The translations under genes were made by a program, and so were the position numbers. This document shows positions 15,572-25,096 of a DNA stretch of 64,000 nucleotides, piece by piece. The number at the start of each line of letters is the position of its first letter. The first letter of the stretch is position 1. The stretch is from CAYVBJ01 sp964415185 (GTDB lineage: Bacteria; Bacteroidota; Rhodothermia; Balneolales; Balneolaceae), in NCBI GenBank assembly GCA_964415185.1, contig CAYPZI010000004.1, forward strand, positions 4,349 through 68,348, in the 5' to 3' direction. The notes below the pieces were generated by a model that did no database searches, was not told where the DNA came from, and saw only the letters and a program-made list of their open reading frames with translations.

Positions 15572-17058
15572 TCGAATCCCAAATACCTGCTTTAATTCCC
15601 GTTACTTTTTTAGGTTTTGCCATCCTGATCCCAATATTGGGAATCTGGAGGGAAAAAATAAGTTATCATCTCGCCGTTGCAGGAAGCGGTATCGCATCAA
15701 TTTTTTCGTTGTACGGTTTTTTCCATTTCCTGAATAGTGAACCGCTGCGATACTTTTTTGGCGGATGGGAGCCGCCCGTCGGTATCGAATTCGTTTATGA
15801 CGGTTTGTCCTCCTTCTTTGTTCTTGTAATCAATACCGTGGCTTTCCTGGTTCTTATCCATTCAAGGCATATTGGTGATGCTGAATTCCCCGGAAAAAAA
15901 ATGCCGTTTTATTCACTTTCCATGCTGATGATGCTCGGCTTTAACGGGATGCTGCTTACCGGCGACCTTTTTAATCTCTATGTTTTTCTTGAGATATCAT
16001 CACTGTCAAGTTATGCCCTGATTGCAATCGGTCAGAAGCAGGCTCCTTTTTCTGCCTACAGATACCTGATCATCGGCACAGTGGGCGGTTCATTTTATCT
16101 TCTTGGCGTAGGCTTTCTGTACACGATAACCGGTACGCTGAATATAATTGATATGACAGCAATGCTGCCCTCTTTTTATACAAATTCGGCAGTTGTTACC
16201 GCTTTGATATTAATGGTTATCGGCATTGGCGTAAAAGCCGCTCTGTTCCCTCTTCATGGCTGGCTGCCCGATTCCTACACCAATGCATCCTCAACTTCTA
16301 CGGCACTGATTGCGCCCGTTGGCACCAAAGTGGCAGCTTACATATTGATCCGGATTCTGCTCTACCTGTTTGGTGCAGATTTTGCCGATGCTGTTATCCC
16401 GGTAACAACCATCGTAGGTGTTCTCGCCTGTGCAGGCATTTTGTACGGCTCCATCATGGCCATCGGACAAACCGAAATGAAACGGATGCTTGCCTACAGC
16501 AGTGTCTCTCAAATCGGCTACATCATTATGGGATTGAGCCTTGCCAACCCGCTAGGCTATGCGGGTGCATTGCTTCACGTTCTGAACCATGCCGTAATGA
16601 AAGCCTGCCTGTTTCTTGTTGCAGGTAACCTGCGGCTGAAAGAAGGCCATTCGGATATCAGCAAGTTCGATGATACCTACAGAAAAAAATATCCGGGTAC
16701 CATGCTCGCATTTTCAACAGCAGCTATATCCATGGTCGGCCTTCCCCCACTTGCTGGTTTTTTCAGCAAGTGGTACCTGGCACTCGGAACCATTGAAAAC
16801 GAAAACTGGCTTTTCCTGAGTGTGATTCTGATCAGTTCACTGTTAAATGCCGTATACTTTTTCAGAATTTTGGAAAAGGTTTATATGAAAAAACCGGAGG
16901 AAGCGGCCGTTCCGTCAGACGCTGAGATATTCGTACAAAATAGTGAAGTCTCGGGCAGCATGATGGCACCCACAACGATTTTGGCGATTTCTCTCTTTGT
17001 CATCGGATTTGCCAATGCCGCAATCGTGGCATCATTTTTAACCTTTTTCCCTTTTTAA
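15568..17058 (+). CDS. mrpD: Mrp-type Na+/H+ antiporter subunit D
   Basis: A 496-residue, about 14-helix antiporter-like protein related to NuoM/NuoN. The channel residues are present: glutamate in YVFLEISSLSSYALIA (E142), lysine and histidine in GVKAALFPLHGWLPDSYTNA (K223, H230), and GTKVAAYILIR (K254). The half-channel motif YSSVSQIGYIIMGL is conserved. Together with the next two large genes it supplies the ion path of the complex. It overlaps mrpC by 4 bp. Confidence 0.93.
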   Translation: MIESQIPALIPVTFLGFAILIPILGIWREKISYHLAVAGSGIASIFSLYGFFHFLNSEPLRYFFGGWEPPVGIEFVYDGLSSFFVLVINTVAFLVLIHSRHIGDAEFPGKKMPFYSLSMLMMLGFNGMLLTGDLFNLYVFLEISSLSSYALIAIGQKQAPFSAYRYLIIGTVGGSFYLLGVGFLYTITGTLNIIDMTAMLPSFYTNSAVVTALILMVIGIGVKAALFPLHGWLPDSYTNASSTSTALIAPVGTKVAAYILIRILLYLFGADFADAVIPVTTIVGVLACAGILYGSIMAIGQTEMKRMLAYSSVSQIGYIIMGLSLANPLGYAGALLHVLNHAVMKACLFLVAGNLRLKEGHSDISKFDDTYRKKYPGTMLAFSTAAISMVGLPPLAGFFSKWYLALGTIENENWLFLSVILISSLLNAVYFFRILEKVYMKKPEEAAVPSDAEIFVQNSEVSGSMMAPTTILAISLFVIGFANAAIVASFLTFFPF

Positions 17059-17088
17059 CCTAATGACATTTTTATAATCACAGAATTG

Positions 17089-18573
17089 ATGGATTTAATG
17101 TACGCACCTTTATATGCCATTTTGGTTTCGCTGTTTGCAGTTCCGCTGATACTGCTCAGCTCGGGCAAACCTAATCTCAGGGAATTCTGGACAATCCTTG
17201 CATCTGCCATTAAATTCATACTTGTACTGACCCTGCTGCCGGCAGCCGTTGGCGGAAATACCGTTGAACTCAATCTTTTCCAGATTGCGCCCGGCATCCC
17301 CTTCTTGCTAAAAGCCGATCCATTTGGCGTCTTTTTTGCTATTATTGCTTCAGGTTTGTGGATATTCACCTCTTTTTACTCTATTGGATATGTAAGAGGA
17401 GCCGGCGAGAAAAAACAGACACGATATTTTGCAAGCTTTGCCGTCTGTCTTTCAGCAACAATTGGCGTTGCTTTTTCAGGTAACCTTCTGACATTTATCA
17501 TCTTTTACGAAATTCTTACGCTGGCCACCTATCCCCTTGTAATTCATAAGGAGACGGCCAAGGCAATTAACGCAGGCCGGAAATATCTTGCTTACACTCT
17601 TACAGCGGGCCTTTTGCTCATTGCAGCAGCCGGGATAACATGGTATTATACCGGTACGCTTGAATTCATTCCCGGTGGAGTATTTGGTGATATTGAGCTG
17701 GCACAACCTGTCATGATCTCAATTTTTCTGCTGTTTCTCGGCGGTGTTGGTGTCAAGGCAGGTATTATGCCGCTGCACAGTTGGCTGCCTTCGGCTATGG
17801 CAGCCCCAACGCCTGTGAGCGCACTTCTTCATGCCGTAGCCGTGGTAAAATCAGGGGTTTTCGGTGTGATTCGTGTAATCGGTTTTGTTTTTGGAACCGA
17901 AACCATGGGTACATTTGGCTTAAATGAAATTCTGATGGTACTTGCCGGCATTACCATTATTGTTGCTTCGCTCCTTGCTTTTGCTCAGGACAACCTGAAG
18001 CGGCGGCTTGCGTATTCAACAGTCGGCCATCTTTCATATATCGTTTTGGGGGCAGCACTTTTAACGCCGATAGGAATGACCGGAAGCATCATGCATATTG
18101 CCGCCCATGCCACGATGAAGATTACGCTCTTTTTCTGTGCAGGTGCCATTTATGTAAACCTGCACAAAGAAAATATCAGCGACCTGAACGGAATTGCCAA
18201 GGCCATGCCATGGACTATGGCCGCCTTTGTCATCGGCTCCATGGGGCTTGCCGGTATTCCTCCCGTTAATGGTTTTGTAAGCAAATGGTACCTGGCTCTG
18301 GGTTCTCTTGAAGGCGATATGATGATACCTGTCCTGGTTCTTGTGATCAGCGGCCTTTTGAATGTGGGATACTTCTTCCCGATTATACAAAGAGCTTATT
18401 TCAGAAAAGGCGATGAATCGGTTGCCGCTCACGGGGAGGCTTCACCTTTTATGGTAGTACCCATCATGGCTACGGCTGTTTTGTCTGTGATTTTCGGAAT
18501 TTTTCCGGATCTCTTTTTTCATTTTTATGAAATTGCAGGTGCTGTAGCTCAAACATTATTTAACGGAGGATGA
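17089..18573 (+). CDS. Second large antiporter-like subunit (MrpD/NuoL-like)
   Basis: A 494-residue antiporter-like membrane protein. FYEILTLATYPLV (E141), GVKAGIMPLHSWLPSAMAAP (K223, H230) and TPVSALLHAVAVVKSG (K254) give it all standard channel charges. The TPVSALLH loop is closer to NuoL/MrpA than to MrpD, so it may replace the N-terminal part of MrpA. The ATG at 17089 is preferred to the adjacent TTG at 17086. It lies 30 bp after mrpD and 4 bp before the small gene. Confidence 0.9.
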   Translation: MDLMYAPLYAILVSLFAVPLILLSSGKPNLREFWTILASAIKFILVLTLLPAAVGGNTVELNLFQIAPGIPFLLKADPFGVFFAIIASGLWIFTSFYSIGYVRGAGEKKQTRYFASFAVCLSATIGVAFSGNLLTFIIFYEILTLATYPLVIHKETAKAINAGRKYLAYTLTAGLLLIAAAGITWYYTGTLEFIPGGVFGDIELAQPVMISIFLLFLGGVGVKAGIMPLHSWLPSAMAAPTPVSALLHAVAVVKSGVFGVIRVIGFVFGTETMGTFGLNEILMVLAGITIIVASLLAFAQDNLKRRLAYSTVGHLSYIVLGAALLTPIGMTGSIMHIAAHATMKITLFFCAGAIYVNLHKENISDLNGIAKAMPWTMAAFVIGSMGLAGIPPVNGFVSKWYLALGSLEGDMMIPVLVLVISGLLNVGYFFPIIQRAYFRKGDESVAAHGEASPFMVVPIMATAVLSVIFGIFPDLFFHFYEIAGAVAQTLFNGG

Positions 18574-18577
18574 AATT

Positions 18578-18793
18578 ATGAAAACCTGGCACTGGATTGC
18601 CCTCGGGGTAATCACATTGATTTCACTGATACTTGAATTTACGGTCCTTGCAGATTATGACAAGCATTGGTGGGATGCCATTCCTGCATTTTATATAATA
18701 TGGGGATTTATAAGCTGTGTTTTAATTATATACGTATCAAAATGGATTGGAAAACTATTCCTGTTCAGAAGTGAATCTTATTATGATAACTGA
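18578..18793 (+). CDS. Small two-helix membrane protein in the Mrp operon, unknown function
   Basis: A 71-residue protein with helices at about 5-24 and 36-56 separated by an aromatic, charged loop (DYDKHWWDAIPAFY). It ends FRSESYYDN. It lies 4 bp after the second large subunit, overlaps the third by 11 bp, and has GGAGG 11-15 bases before its ATG, so it is surely translated with them. I do not recognise a named family; an accessory subunit of the complex is the simplest inference. Confidence 0.8.
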   Translation: MKTWHWIALGVITLISLILEFTVLADYDKHWWDAIPAFYIIWGFISCVLIIYVSKWIGKLFLFRSESYYDN

Positions 18794-20501
18794 ATTATTA
18801 TATTTTCCGGCTTTAATTTTAATAATTGGCGCATTTCTGCTCCCTCTGATTTCTGAAAAAATCAGGCCAGCACTTTTTCTTCTTTTTCCGGTAGTTGCTC
18901 TTGCCGGAATATGGATGATGCCTTCCGATTACATTCTTACAATGAGCCTTACGGCTTATGAGCTTACACTGGTTGAAGCCGGAACACTGAGCCGTCTATT
19001 TGCCACAATTTTTGCCATGATAGCCATCATTGGCGGCATCTATGCCTATCACAATAAAAACCTGGGTGAACAGAGTTCCGCACTTGTTTATGCAGGAGGA
19101 GCACTGGGAGTTGCTTATGCCGGCGATTTCTTTACCCTGCTTGTATTTTGGGAATTGATGGCATTTAGTTCATCTTATCTTATCTGGGCCAGGAAAACAG
19201 ATGAAACGGCCAAATCCGGAATGAGATACCTGGTTTATCACTCACTTGGCGGTGGAATACTGCTCAGTGGAATTATTTTGCATCTCAACGAAACGGGAAG
19301 CCTTGCTATCACCAGCTTTCCGGATACCTACACTCTCTCTTCGGTGTTGATTCTTGTTGGCGTTTCTATCAACTCAGCTATTCCGCCTCTTCACGCCTGG
19401 CTTGCAGATGCCTATCCGAAGGCAACTATCACAGGTGCCGTATTCATGAGCGCATTTACTACCAAATCTGCCGTTTATGTACTCATGCGTTTATTTCCGG
19501 GCTGGGATATACTGATTTGGTTTGGGGTGATGATGGCACTGTACGGTGTAGTTTACGCAGTGCTTGCTAATGATATTCGAGAAATACTTGCCTATCACAT
19601 CATCAGCCAGGTAGGCTATATGGTTGCCGGCGTGGGAATCGGTACGGAAATGGCACTGAATGGGACTGCCGCACATGCTTTCAGTCACATCCTTTATAAA
19701 TCCCTGCTGTTTATGGGCGCCGGAACCGTTCTCTACGCCACCGGCAAAAGCAAACTTACGGAACTTGGCGGTTTTGCAAAAAAAATGAAGGCTGCCGTTT
19801 TTCTCTATATGATCGGGGCATTTTCCATTTCCGGCTTTCCACTGTTTAACGGTTTTGTCAGCAAATCCATGGTGATTCAGGGCGCAACAGATGCTCACCT
19901 CGAAATAGTAACTTTATTACTGCTTATGGCTTCCGTAGGAACGTTTCTGCATACCGGCCTTAAACTCCCCTACTTTACCTGGTTCGGTAGCCAGAAAACG
20001 GAAATTACTGTAAAACCGCTGCCATTGAACATGCTAATAGCAATGGGCATCGGCGCTTTCTTTTGCACACTCTTCGGGGTCTTCCCCGGCTTGCTTTATA
20101 ACCATCTTCCGTTTCCGGTAGATTATGAACCCTACACCGTCTATCATCTTGTTGAAACGACCCAAATACTCGTATTTACGTATGTCGGGTTTTGGATTCT
20201 TCGGAAAAAGCTGGAAGGCGAACCCAAAATTGCTCTCGATACAGACTGGTTCTATCGCAAGCCTGCATCTGTAGCCCGCGTAGCATTTGTAAACGCACCC
20301 GATGCCCTATTTGGATGGATTGAAAATGCATTCATTTCTCTGTCCCGGTATCTGAGTGAAAAGTTTAAAAATCCAATGGAGTGGTTAAATCCGTTTACTT
20401 CCCATGGACTTCATTCATCTACCTACAGCCCCGCTACCGGATTGGTTATGAGTTTTGTCTTGTTTATCATTCTCTTCATGGGAATTGTCATGATTTTCTA
20501 A
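18783..20501 (+). CDS. Third large antiporter-like subunit, Asn in place of the channel Lys
   Basis: A 572-residue NuoL/MrpD-superfamily protein. The glutamate of FWELMAFSSSYLIWARK (E124) and the later TTKSAVYVLMR lysine (K228) are kept, but the usual lysine before PPLHAWLADAY is asparagine (SINSAIPPLH, N197). Similar Asn variants exist in a distinct Mrp-D clade as I recall, so this is probably a family trait, not a mutation. The start at ATG 18783 (MITELLYFPA) is chosen over an upstream in-frame ATG inside the small gene. The C-terminal region adds about 100 residues with two extra helices. It is last in the operon. Confidence 0.88.
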   Translation: MITELLYFPALILIIGAFLLPLISEKIRPALFLLFPVVALAGIWMMPSDYILTMSLTAYELTLVEAGTLSRLFATIFAMIAIIGGIYAYHNKNLGEQSSALVYAGGALGVAYAGDFFTLLVFWELMAFSSSYLIWARKTDETAKSGMRYLVYHSLGGGILLSGIILHLNETGSLAITSFPDTYTLSSVLILVGVSINSAIPPLHAWLADAYPKATITGAVFMSAFTTKSAVYVLMRLFPGWDILIWFGVMMALYGVVYAVLANDIREILAYHIISQVGYMVAGVGIGTEMALNGTAAHAFSHILYKSLLFMGAGTVLYATGKSKLTELGGFAKKMKAAVFLYMIGAFSISGFPLFNGFVSKSMVIQGATDAHLEIVTLLLLMASVGTFLHTGLKLPYFTWFGSQKTEITVKPLPLNMLIAMGIGAFFCTLFGVFPGLLYNHLPFPVDYEPYTVYHLVETTQILVFTYVGFWILRKKLEGEPKIALDTDWFYRKPASVARVAFVNAPDALFGWIENAFISLSRYLSEKFKNPMEWLNPFTSHGLHSSTYSPATGLVMSFVLFIILFMGIVMIF

Positions 20502-20537
20502 TCAGCTTACTTCCGTAATGCCCGCTAAATTCATGAT

Positions 20538-20567
20538 GAAAAAAAAGCCCTCCGTAAAGGAGGGCTT
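20538..20567 (-). terminator. Intrinsic terminator of the TPR-protein gene
   Basis: AAGCCCTCC (20545-20553) and GGAGGGCTT (20559-20567) form a perfect 9-bp stem with a 5-base loop. On the minus strand it is followed by a run of nine T (20546-20538), so it ends the leftward TPR gene about 40 bp upstream. The plus side lacks a T-run, though the hairpin may still slow rightward transcription from the Mrp operon, which ends 36 bp away. Confidence 0.85.
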
Positions 20568-20607
20568 GAAAAAAAGACCTGAATCAGTTTAAAAGCTCAT
20601 CAAATAA

Positions 20608-21639
20608 TTACCTGCTGCCTGCAGAGGCATAGCCTTCACATTTCAGTTCATGTTCCATTTTATGAAGAGAAGGATCCTTGAATTCACCATGTGCTGCATC
20701 TTCAAATGCACCACACGCCTGGTTTTTCTGGCCATTGCCCTGGTAGGCAGTACCAAGCTCAAAATATATTTTTGCTTTATCTACAACACCACCGGATTCA
20801 AACTCCAGTGCCTTTCTGGCGTGCTCAATTGCCCTGCTCCAGTTTGATCTCTTATTATAAATTTCAGCAAGCCTGTAATGTGCATCAGCCGAACTTGGAT
20901 TGTATTCCAAAGCCTGGTTTACAAGATTAATTGCAGCATCATATCGCTTTTGATCAGCCTGTTGTACACCCTGGTAAATAAGTTCATCTTCCGCATTTTC
21001 AGATGCTTTATTTATCAAAGCATTATCGCCGTTTTGCTCTGCAACCTGAATGGCACGGTCAATCCACTGCAAATATTGTTCGGTATTTGCCCTGTTTTCC
21101 TTTTTTGACACAAGAGCTTTTTGATAATAAGCTACTGCATAGTTTGAATTCATATTAATGGCAGTATTAAGGCTTTCATTCGCATCTGCATAATCTCCCT
21201 GGCTATATTGAACGACACCTCTAATATAATATAGCTGAGGTATCGCAGCCCTGGTTCTCTGTGCTATTTGATCATCACCGTATTTATTAGCTGCTTCATT
21301 GGCTTCTTCAAATTTTTCGATTGCATTATTCAAAGAAGCTACACTTTTATTACTCTGATAACCTGAATAGGCAGCAGAAGCCCTCGAAGAATAAATTTTC
21401 GGTAACTGATTTTCCGACTTTTCCTTAATCTCATCCAGGCCATTTTCTTCCGCTATTTTCAATGCATTCTCGAAATGAGCGATTGCCTGGTCAAAATTTT
21501 TGGCTTGGGCAGCCTCAAGGCCGCTGTTAAATGCATTTCTGGCTTCAGTATCTGGGTCCTGTGCCTGCAATACATTCGTTACCCCTAATAAGAGAGTTGT
21601 TAATGCTACTAATAATGCTGAGCTTTTAATTGATTTCAT
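20608..21639 (-). CDS. Secreted tetratricopeptide-repeat protein
   Basis: A 343-residue protein beginning with a clear signal peptide (MKSIKSSALLVALTTLLLGV, then cleavage after LQAQ), followed by helical TPR repeats. Typical TPR units include NAFNSGLEAAQAKNFDQAIA, YSQGDYADANESLNTAINMN, and SADAHYRLAEIYNKRSNWSR; at least five or six can be traced. The start at 21639 is preferred over an in-frame ATG 81 bases upstream because it begins the signal peptide. The C-terminus has two cysteines (about 25 residues apart). It is probably a periplasmic scaffold; the partner is unknown. Confidence 0.85.
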   Translation of the reverse strand: MKSIKSSALLVALTTLLLGVTNVLQAQDPDTEARNAFNSGLEAAQAKNFDQAIAHFENALKIAEENGLDEIKEKSENQLPKIYSSRASAAYSGYQSNKSVASLNNAIEKFEEANEAANKYGDDQIAQRTRAAIPQLYYIRGVVQYSQGDYADANESLNTAINMNSNYAVAYYQKALVSKKENRANTEQYLQWIDRAIQVAEQNGDNALINKASENAEDELIYQGVQQADQKRYDAAINLVNQALEYNPSSADAHYRLAEIYNKRSNWSRAIEHARKALEFESGGVVDKAKIYFELGTAYQGNGQKNQACGAFEDAAHGEFKDPSLHKMEHELKCEGYASAGSR

Positions 21640-21793
21640 GGTTATTTGCTTGGGTTTAGTGTTACTGCGCTTTAAAACGCATCCAACATAATGAAATTTT
21701 ATATTTTTTTGAATCTTCACTTAAGATTAAAAAAATAATCTTGTTACGTAGTTGGTTTGTTTAACAATATTTTAAAAATAAAGTTTCAATTCT

Positions 21794-22507
21794 TTAAAAA
21801 GAGAAATTTGGTGTAGGTCTTTTACGCTTATAGAAATCACACACAAATCTTACTGCATCTTCATGGTCATCAGTCAGATAGTAGAGGTCAAGGTCTTGCT
21901 CCGAAACCAATCCGTTGGCAAGCAGTCGCTTCTTAATCCAATTCAGGAGATCTTCCCAATAATCGACTCCCACAAGAACAATTGGGATCTGTTCAATTTT
22001 AAAAGTCTGAATCAGGGTCAGGGTCTCAAATAGTTCATCAAGAGTTCCGAACCCACCTGGAAATACAATAAAACCCTGGGCATATTTAACGAACATCACC
22101 TTCCTGACAAAAAAATATTTAAAATTTATTTCATATTGAGGATGTACATAGGCATTAATTCCCTGCTCGTGAGGTAACTCAATTCCCAGGCCTACCGATT
22201 TGCCACCTGCGTTGTGAGCTCCCCGATTAGCAGCTTCCATTATTCCGGGCCCTCCTCCGGTTATTACACCGAATCCGTTTTCAGCAATCAGCTCTGCTGT
22301 TTTTATAGCTTTTTCGTAATATGGATCACCCGATTTGGTCCGGGAAGAGCCGAATATTGATACGCAGGGGCCAATTTTGAACAGTTTGTCATAACCATCA
22401 ACAAATTCTCCCATAATTTTGAAAATACTCCACAAATCGTGGCTGTTCCCTTCATCAAAATTTTGAGAGGCATTTTTAAATTCTCTTTGTTCAGTTGCTG
22501 ATGCCAT
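21794..22507 (-). CDS. LOG-family (TIGR00730) nucleotide 5'-monophosphate phosphoribohydrolase
   Basis: A 237-residue Rossmann-like protein of the LOG/YgdH family. In characterised members it hydrolyses (cytokinin) nucleoside 5'-monophosphates to base and ribose phosphate; many bacterial ones were once called lysine decarboxylases. The motifs GGGPGIMEAANRGA (about 81-94) and PGGFGTLDELFETLTLIQ carry the nucleotide and catalytic residues. A helical N-terminal extension of about 30 residues precedes the core. It is located 50 bp after the DUF5683 gene. The substrate here is not known. Confidence 0.88.
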   Translation of the reverse strand: MASATEQREFKNASQNFDEGNSHDLWSIFKIMGEFVDGYDKLFKIGPCVSIFGSSRTKSGDPYYEKAIKTAELIAENGFGVITGGGPGIMEAANRGAHNAGGKSVGLGIELPHEQGINAYVHPQYEINFKYFFVRKVMFVKYAQGFIVFPGGFGTLDELFETLTLIQTFKIEQIPIVLVGVDYWEDLLNWIKKRLLANGLVSEQDLDLYYLTDDHEDAVRFVCDFYKRKRPTPNFSF

Positions 22508-22556
22508 TTTTTTTTGTATAAAGTTTGAAAATATTGAATTGTTAAAATAAAAGATG

Positions 22557-23204
22557 CTAATCAGAATTTCCTTGCAAAGATATGGAAAGTTTAATTCCGG
22601 CTGAGCGTCCTTCTATCAGTGCCGGTTCTACCCTCGCTTTTGCGGAGAGATCGTCGGAAACATCAAATGATCTCATATGTGCAAAAATATAAGCATCCAG
22701 TACATTCAGTCCATATGCGAGGCCCACCACTACATACATAAAGTCCCGCCGATTCCTGAAACTATCTCTTTGAGACCTTAATTGTTCGGTATTTAATCCC
22801 TCAAGGCGCGGCGGTGTTCTTCCAAACCTGAAATCCGAATCTTCACCGCGGGACTCATTAAAAAAAGCAGCCCTGTAATCATGGTATTGTATTGTAAGAT
22901 GTCGTGTAAAAAAAACAGTGCCTGCCAATAATCCGTAAACAATCGGCACTTTCCAGGCTTGTCCGTTTGCAACCTGCCCCCATCCCGGAACCATTGCTGA
23001 TTTCAGCAAGACCGAGCCGGGGTTGGGAAATTCGTTTTCACTGTTTTGCCCTGTTTGCTCACGTTTGTTACTCTCATTATTTACATTTCTCTCATACCTG
23101 ATCTGCATTTGCGTCAGATCATTTTCAATGAAAGATGACTGGGCAAACAACCAGCCGGGAAACAGAATCAGAAACACTAAAGCCGGCATCCGCTTACAGC
23201 TCAT
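22557..23204 (-). CDS. DUF5683-type membrane protein
   Basis: A 215-residue protein with an N-terminal signal or anchor (RMPALVFLILFPGWLFAQ) and the DUF5683 core: LKSAMVPGWGQVANGQAWKV, a helix FFTRHL, and DFMYVVVGLAYGLNVLDAYI. I chose ATG 23204, which overlaps the parB stop by 11 bp; an earlier ATG would extend it further into parB. It is third in parA-parB-DUF5683, a common order in Bacteroidetes. The function is unknown; it has no catalytic motif. Confidence 0.85.
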   Translation of the reverse strand: MSCKRMPALVFLILFPGWLFAQSSFIENDLTQMQIRYERNVNNESNKREQTGQNSENEFPNPGSVLLKSAMVPGWGQVANGQAWKVPIVYGLLAGTVFFTRHLTIQYHDYRAAFFNESRGEDSDFRFGRTPPRLEGLNTEQLRSQRDSFRNRRDFMYVVVGLAYGLNVLDAYIFAHMRSFDVSDDLSAKARVEPALIEGRSAGIKLSISLQGNSD

Positions 23205-24111
23205 CAAAGATCTGAAGCAACCGTTCAAGTTCATCATCGGAATAATATTCAATTCGGATTTCACCGCCTTTGCCTTTTGGCTTTAAATTTACTTTCGTAC
23301 TCAACTTTTGCCTGAGTTTGCCGGCTATTTCAGATAAGAACGGGTCATTTTTTTTGCCTGTTGCTTTTTTTCTTTGCTGTTGATTTTTTTTCTCCAGGTT
23401 TCTCACGTAATCTTCAACCTGTCTGACTGACATCTCATCCCTGATAATCTTACTCAAAACCTTCCTTTGTTCTGCCTCATCTTTAATATTGATCAAAGAC
23501 CTGGCATGGCCGGTTGAAATTTTTTCGTCCCTCAGCGCAGCCTGAATGAAATCGGGAAGTTGTAAAAGACGCAGCGTATTCGTGACAGTACTCCGGTTCT
23601 TTCCAACTTTATCAGCTACTTCGGCCTGGCTGTAACTGCACTCTTCCATGAGGCGCTGGTATCCCATGGCCACTTCAAGGGGATTGAGCTGCTCACGCTG
23701 AATATTTTCAACAAGGGCAAAAGCAATCAACTGTTCATCATTTGCTTCACGTATATAAGCCGGTATTTCATCTATCCCGGCAAGTTTGCTTGCCCTCAGC
23801 CTTCTTTCACCGCTAATCAGCTCAAATCTTTTCTCTCCGATATACCTGACCGTTACCGGCTGAATCAACCCGTGGGTTTTTATGGATGAGGCAAGTTCAT
23901 CAAGTGATGCGCGGTTAAAATCTGTCCGTGGTTGATGAGGATTGGCCCGAATGTGGTCAACCGGGATGTTCAGTACCTGGTTTACCCGCTCGGCCGGTTC
24001 TATAGGTACAGCGGTTTTGGTATGATTTTTTTCAGTTTTATCCTCATTATCAATATCCTGATATTCGGGGAAAAAAGCGCCCAGCCCTCTTCCCAATACT
24101 CTTTTACTCAT
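23194..24111 (-). CDS. parB: Chromosome-partitioning protein ParB (Spo0J)
   Basis: A 305-residue ParB, a CTP-dependent clamp that loads at parS sites and works with ParA in origin segregation. Present are the N-terminal ParA-activating start (RVLGRGLGAFFP), Box I (ANPHQPRTDF), the CTP-binding Box II GERRLRAS (101-108), and ENIQREQLNPLEVAMGYQRL. The helix-turn-helix lies around YSQAEVADKVGKNRSTVTNT. The C-terminal dimerisation part is basic. It lies 16 bp after parA. I found no parS-like palindrome in the window. Confidence 0.97.
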   Translation of the reverse strand: MSKRVLGRGLGAFFPEYQDIDNEDKTEKNHTKTAVPIEPAERVNQVLNIPVDHIRANPHQPRTDFNRASLDELASSIKTHGLIQPVTVRYIGEKRFELISGERRLRASKLAGIDEIPAYIREANDEQLIAFALVENIQREQLNPLEVAMGYQRLMEECSYSQAEVADKVGKNRSTVTNTLRLLQLPDFIQAALRDEKISTGHARSLINIKDEAEQRKVLSKIIRDEMSVRQVEDYVRNLEKKNQQQRKKATGKKNDPFLSEIAGKLRQKLSTKVNLKPKGKGGEIRIEYYSDDELERLLQIFDEL

Positions 24112-24127
24112 ACTGCAACCACCTGGT

Positions 24128-24925
24128 TCATTTTGTCAAAACCGGGCTGTTTTTAAATAGCTTCCGGTTTCTTTTTATAATTTCCCTGGCTAACGCCAGA
24201 TAATTTTTTGCTCCCACGCTTGTAGAATCGTAAAGTAATGCCGGTTTTCCAAAGCTTGGGGCTTCAGCCAGACGTACATTTCTTGCTATAACCGTTGAAA
24301 ACACCCTGTCATCAAAATACTTTTTCACTTCAGCCGCCACCTGGTTGGATAACCGTGTTCGTGTATCGTACATAGTGAGTGCCACTCCTTCAATTTCGAG
24401 TGCCGTATTTAAATGCTGTCTTACGATTTTAATTGTATTAAGAAGCTGGCCAAGCCCTTCAAGGGCAAAATACTCACATTGAACCGGTATTAGAACCGAA
24501 TTGGAAGCTGTAAGCGCGTTAATGGTTAGCAGTCCAAGTGAAGGCGGACAATCAATGATGATGAAATCATATTTCAGGCGAATCTCCTCAATCGCTTTTG
24601 CAAGAATTCGCTCTCTTTGGTTTCTGTCCACCATTTCTATCTCGGCGCCTACCAGGTTGATATGTGAAGGTATGAGATCCAGAAAAGGAAGTTCCGACTG
24701 AATAATTGCATTTTCTGCCTCAACACCACCCACCATAACCTCATAAACGGAATTTTCAACACTTTTAGATTCAATGCCCAAACCGCTTGTCGAATTACTT
24801 TGAGGATCAATGTCAATCAAGAGCGTTGGATGTTCGATGGCAGCAAGACTTGCTGCAAGATTAATAGCTGTTGTAGTTTTGCCAACTCCGCCTTTTTGAT
24901 TGGCAATGGAAATAACTTTACCCAT
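24128..24925 (-). CDS. parA: Chromosome-partitioning ATPase ParA (Soj)
   Basis: A 265-residue ParA/Soj Walker ATPase, which forms DNA-bound dimers that move ParB-parS complexes. The deviant Walker A motif [10 protein letters not shown] (11-20), the A' motif [13 protein letters not shown], and Walker [19 protein letters not shown] are intact. The C-terminal part [20 protein letters not shown] is typical of chromosomal ParA. It is the first gene of the operon, and the 203-bp gap upstream holds two DnaA-box-like sequences. Confidence 0.97.
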   Translation of the reverse strand: MGKVISIANQKGGVGKTTTAINLAASLAAIEHPTLLIDIDPQSNSTSGLGIESKSVENSVYEVMVGGVEAENAIIQSELPFLDLIPSHINLVGAEIEMVDRNQRERILAKAIEEIRLKYDFIIIDCPPSLGLLTINALTASNSVLIPVQCEYFALEGLGQLLNTIKIVRQHLNTALEIEGVALTMYDTRTRLSNQVAAEVKKYFDDRVFSTVIARNVRLAEAPSFGKPALLYDSTSVGAKNYLALAREIIKRNRKLFKNSPVLTK

Positions 24926-24998
24926 TCAATGTTACTTTCCTGTTGATATTAATTGTGTAAAAGAATATAACCTGCACGCGGTATTCAACCAAAATAAG

Positions 24999-25096
24999 TT
25001 ATGCACAACAGGAAGTGAGGAGATAAAATTTGCAAATTATTGATTTTATTCGAATTAATGATAGAATAATCGATATAGATCAGCCTGTAATCCACA
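24999..25096. promoter_or_regulatory. Two DnaA-box-like sites in an AT-rich gap upstream of parA
   Basis: TTATGCACA (24999-25007) matches the relaxed DnaA box TTATnCACA, and TAATCCACA (25088-25096) differs from TTATCCACA at one base. Both are in the same orientation, about 80 bp apart, with a strongly AT-rich stretch between them (25021-25080). Two boxes are fewer than in a normal origin, so this may be a DnaA-responsive promoter, an origin fragment or chance. Confidence 0.35.
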
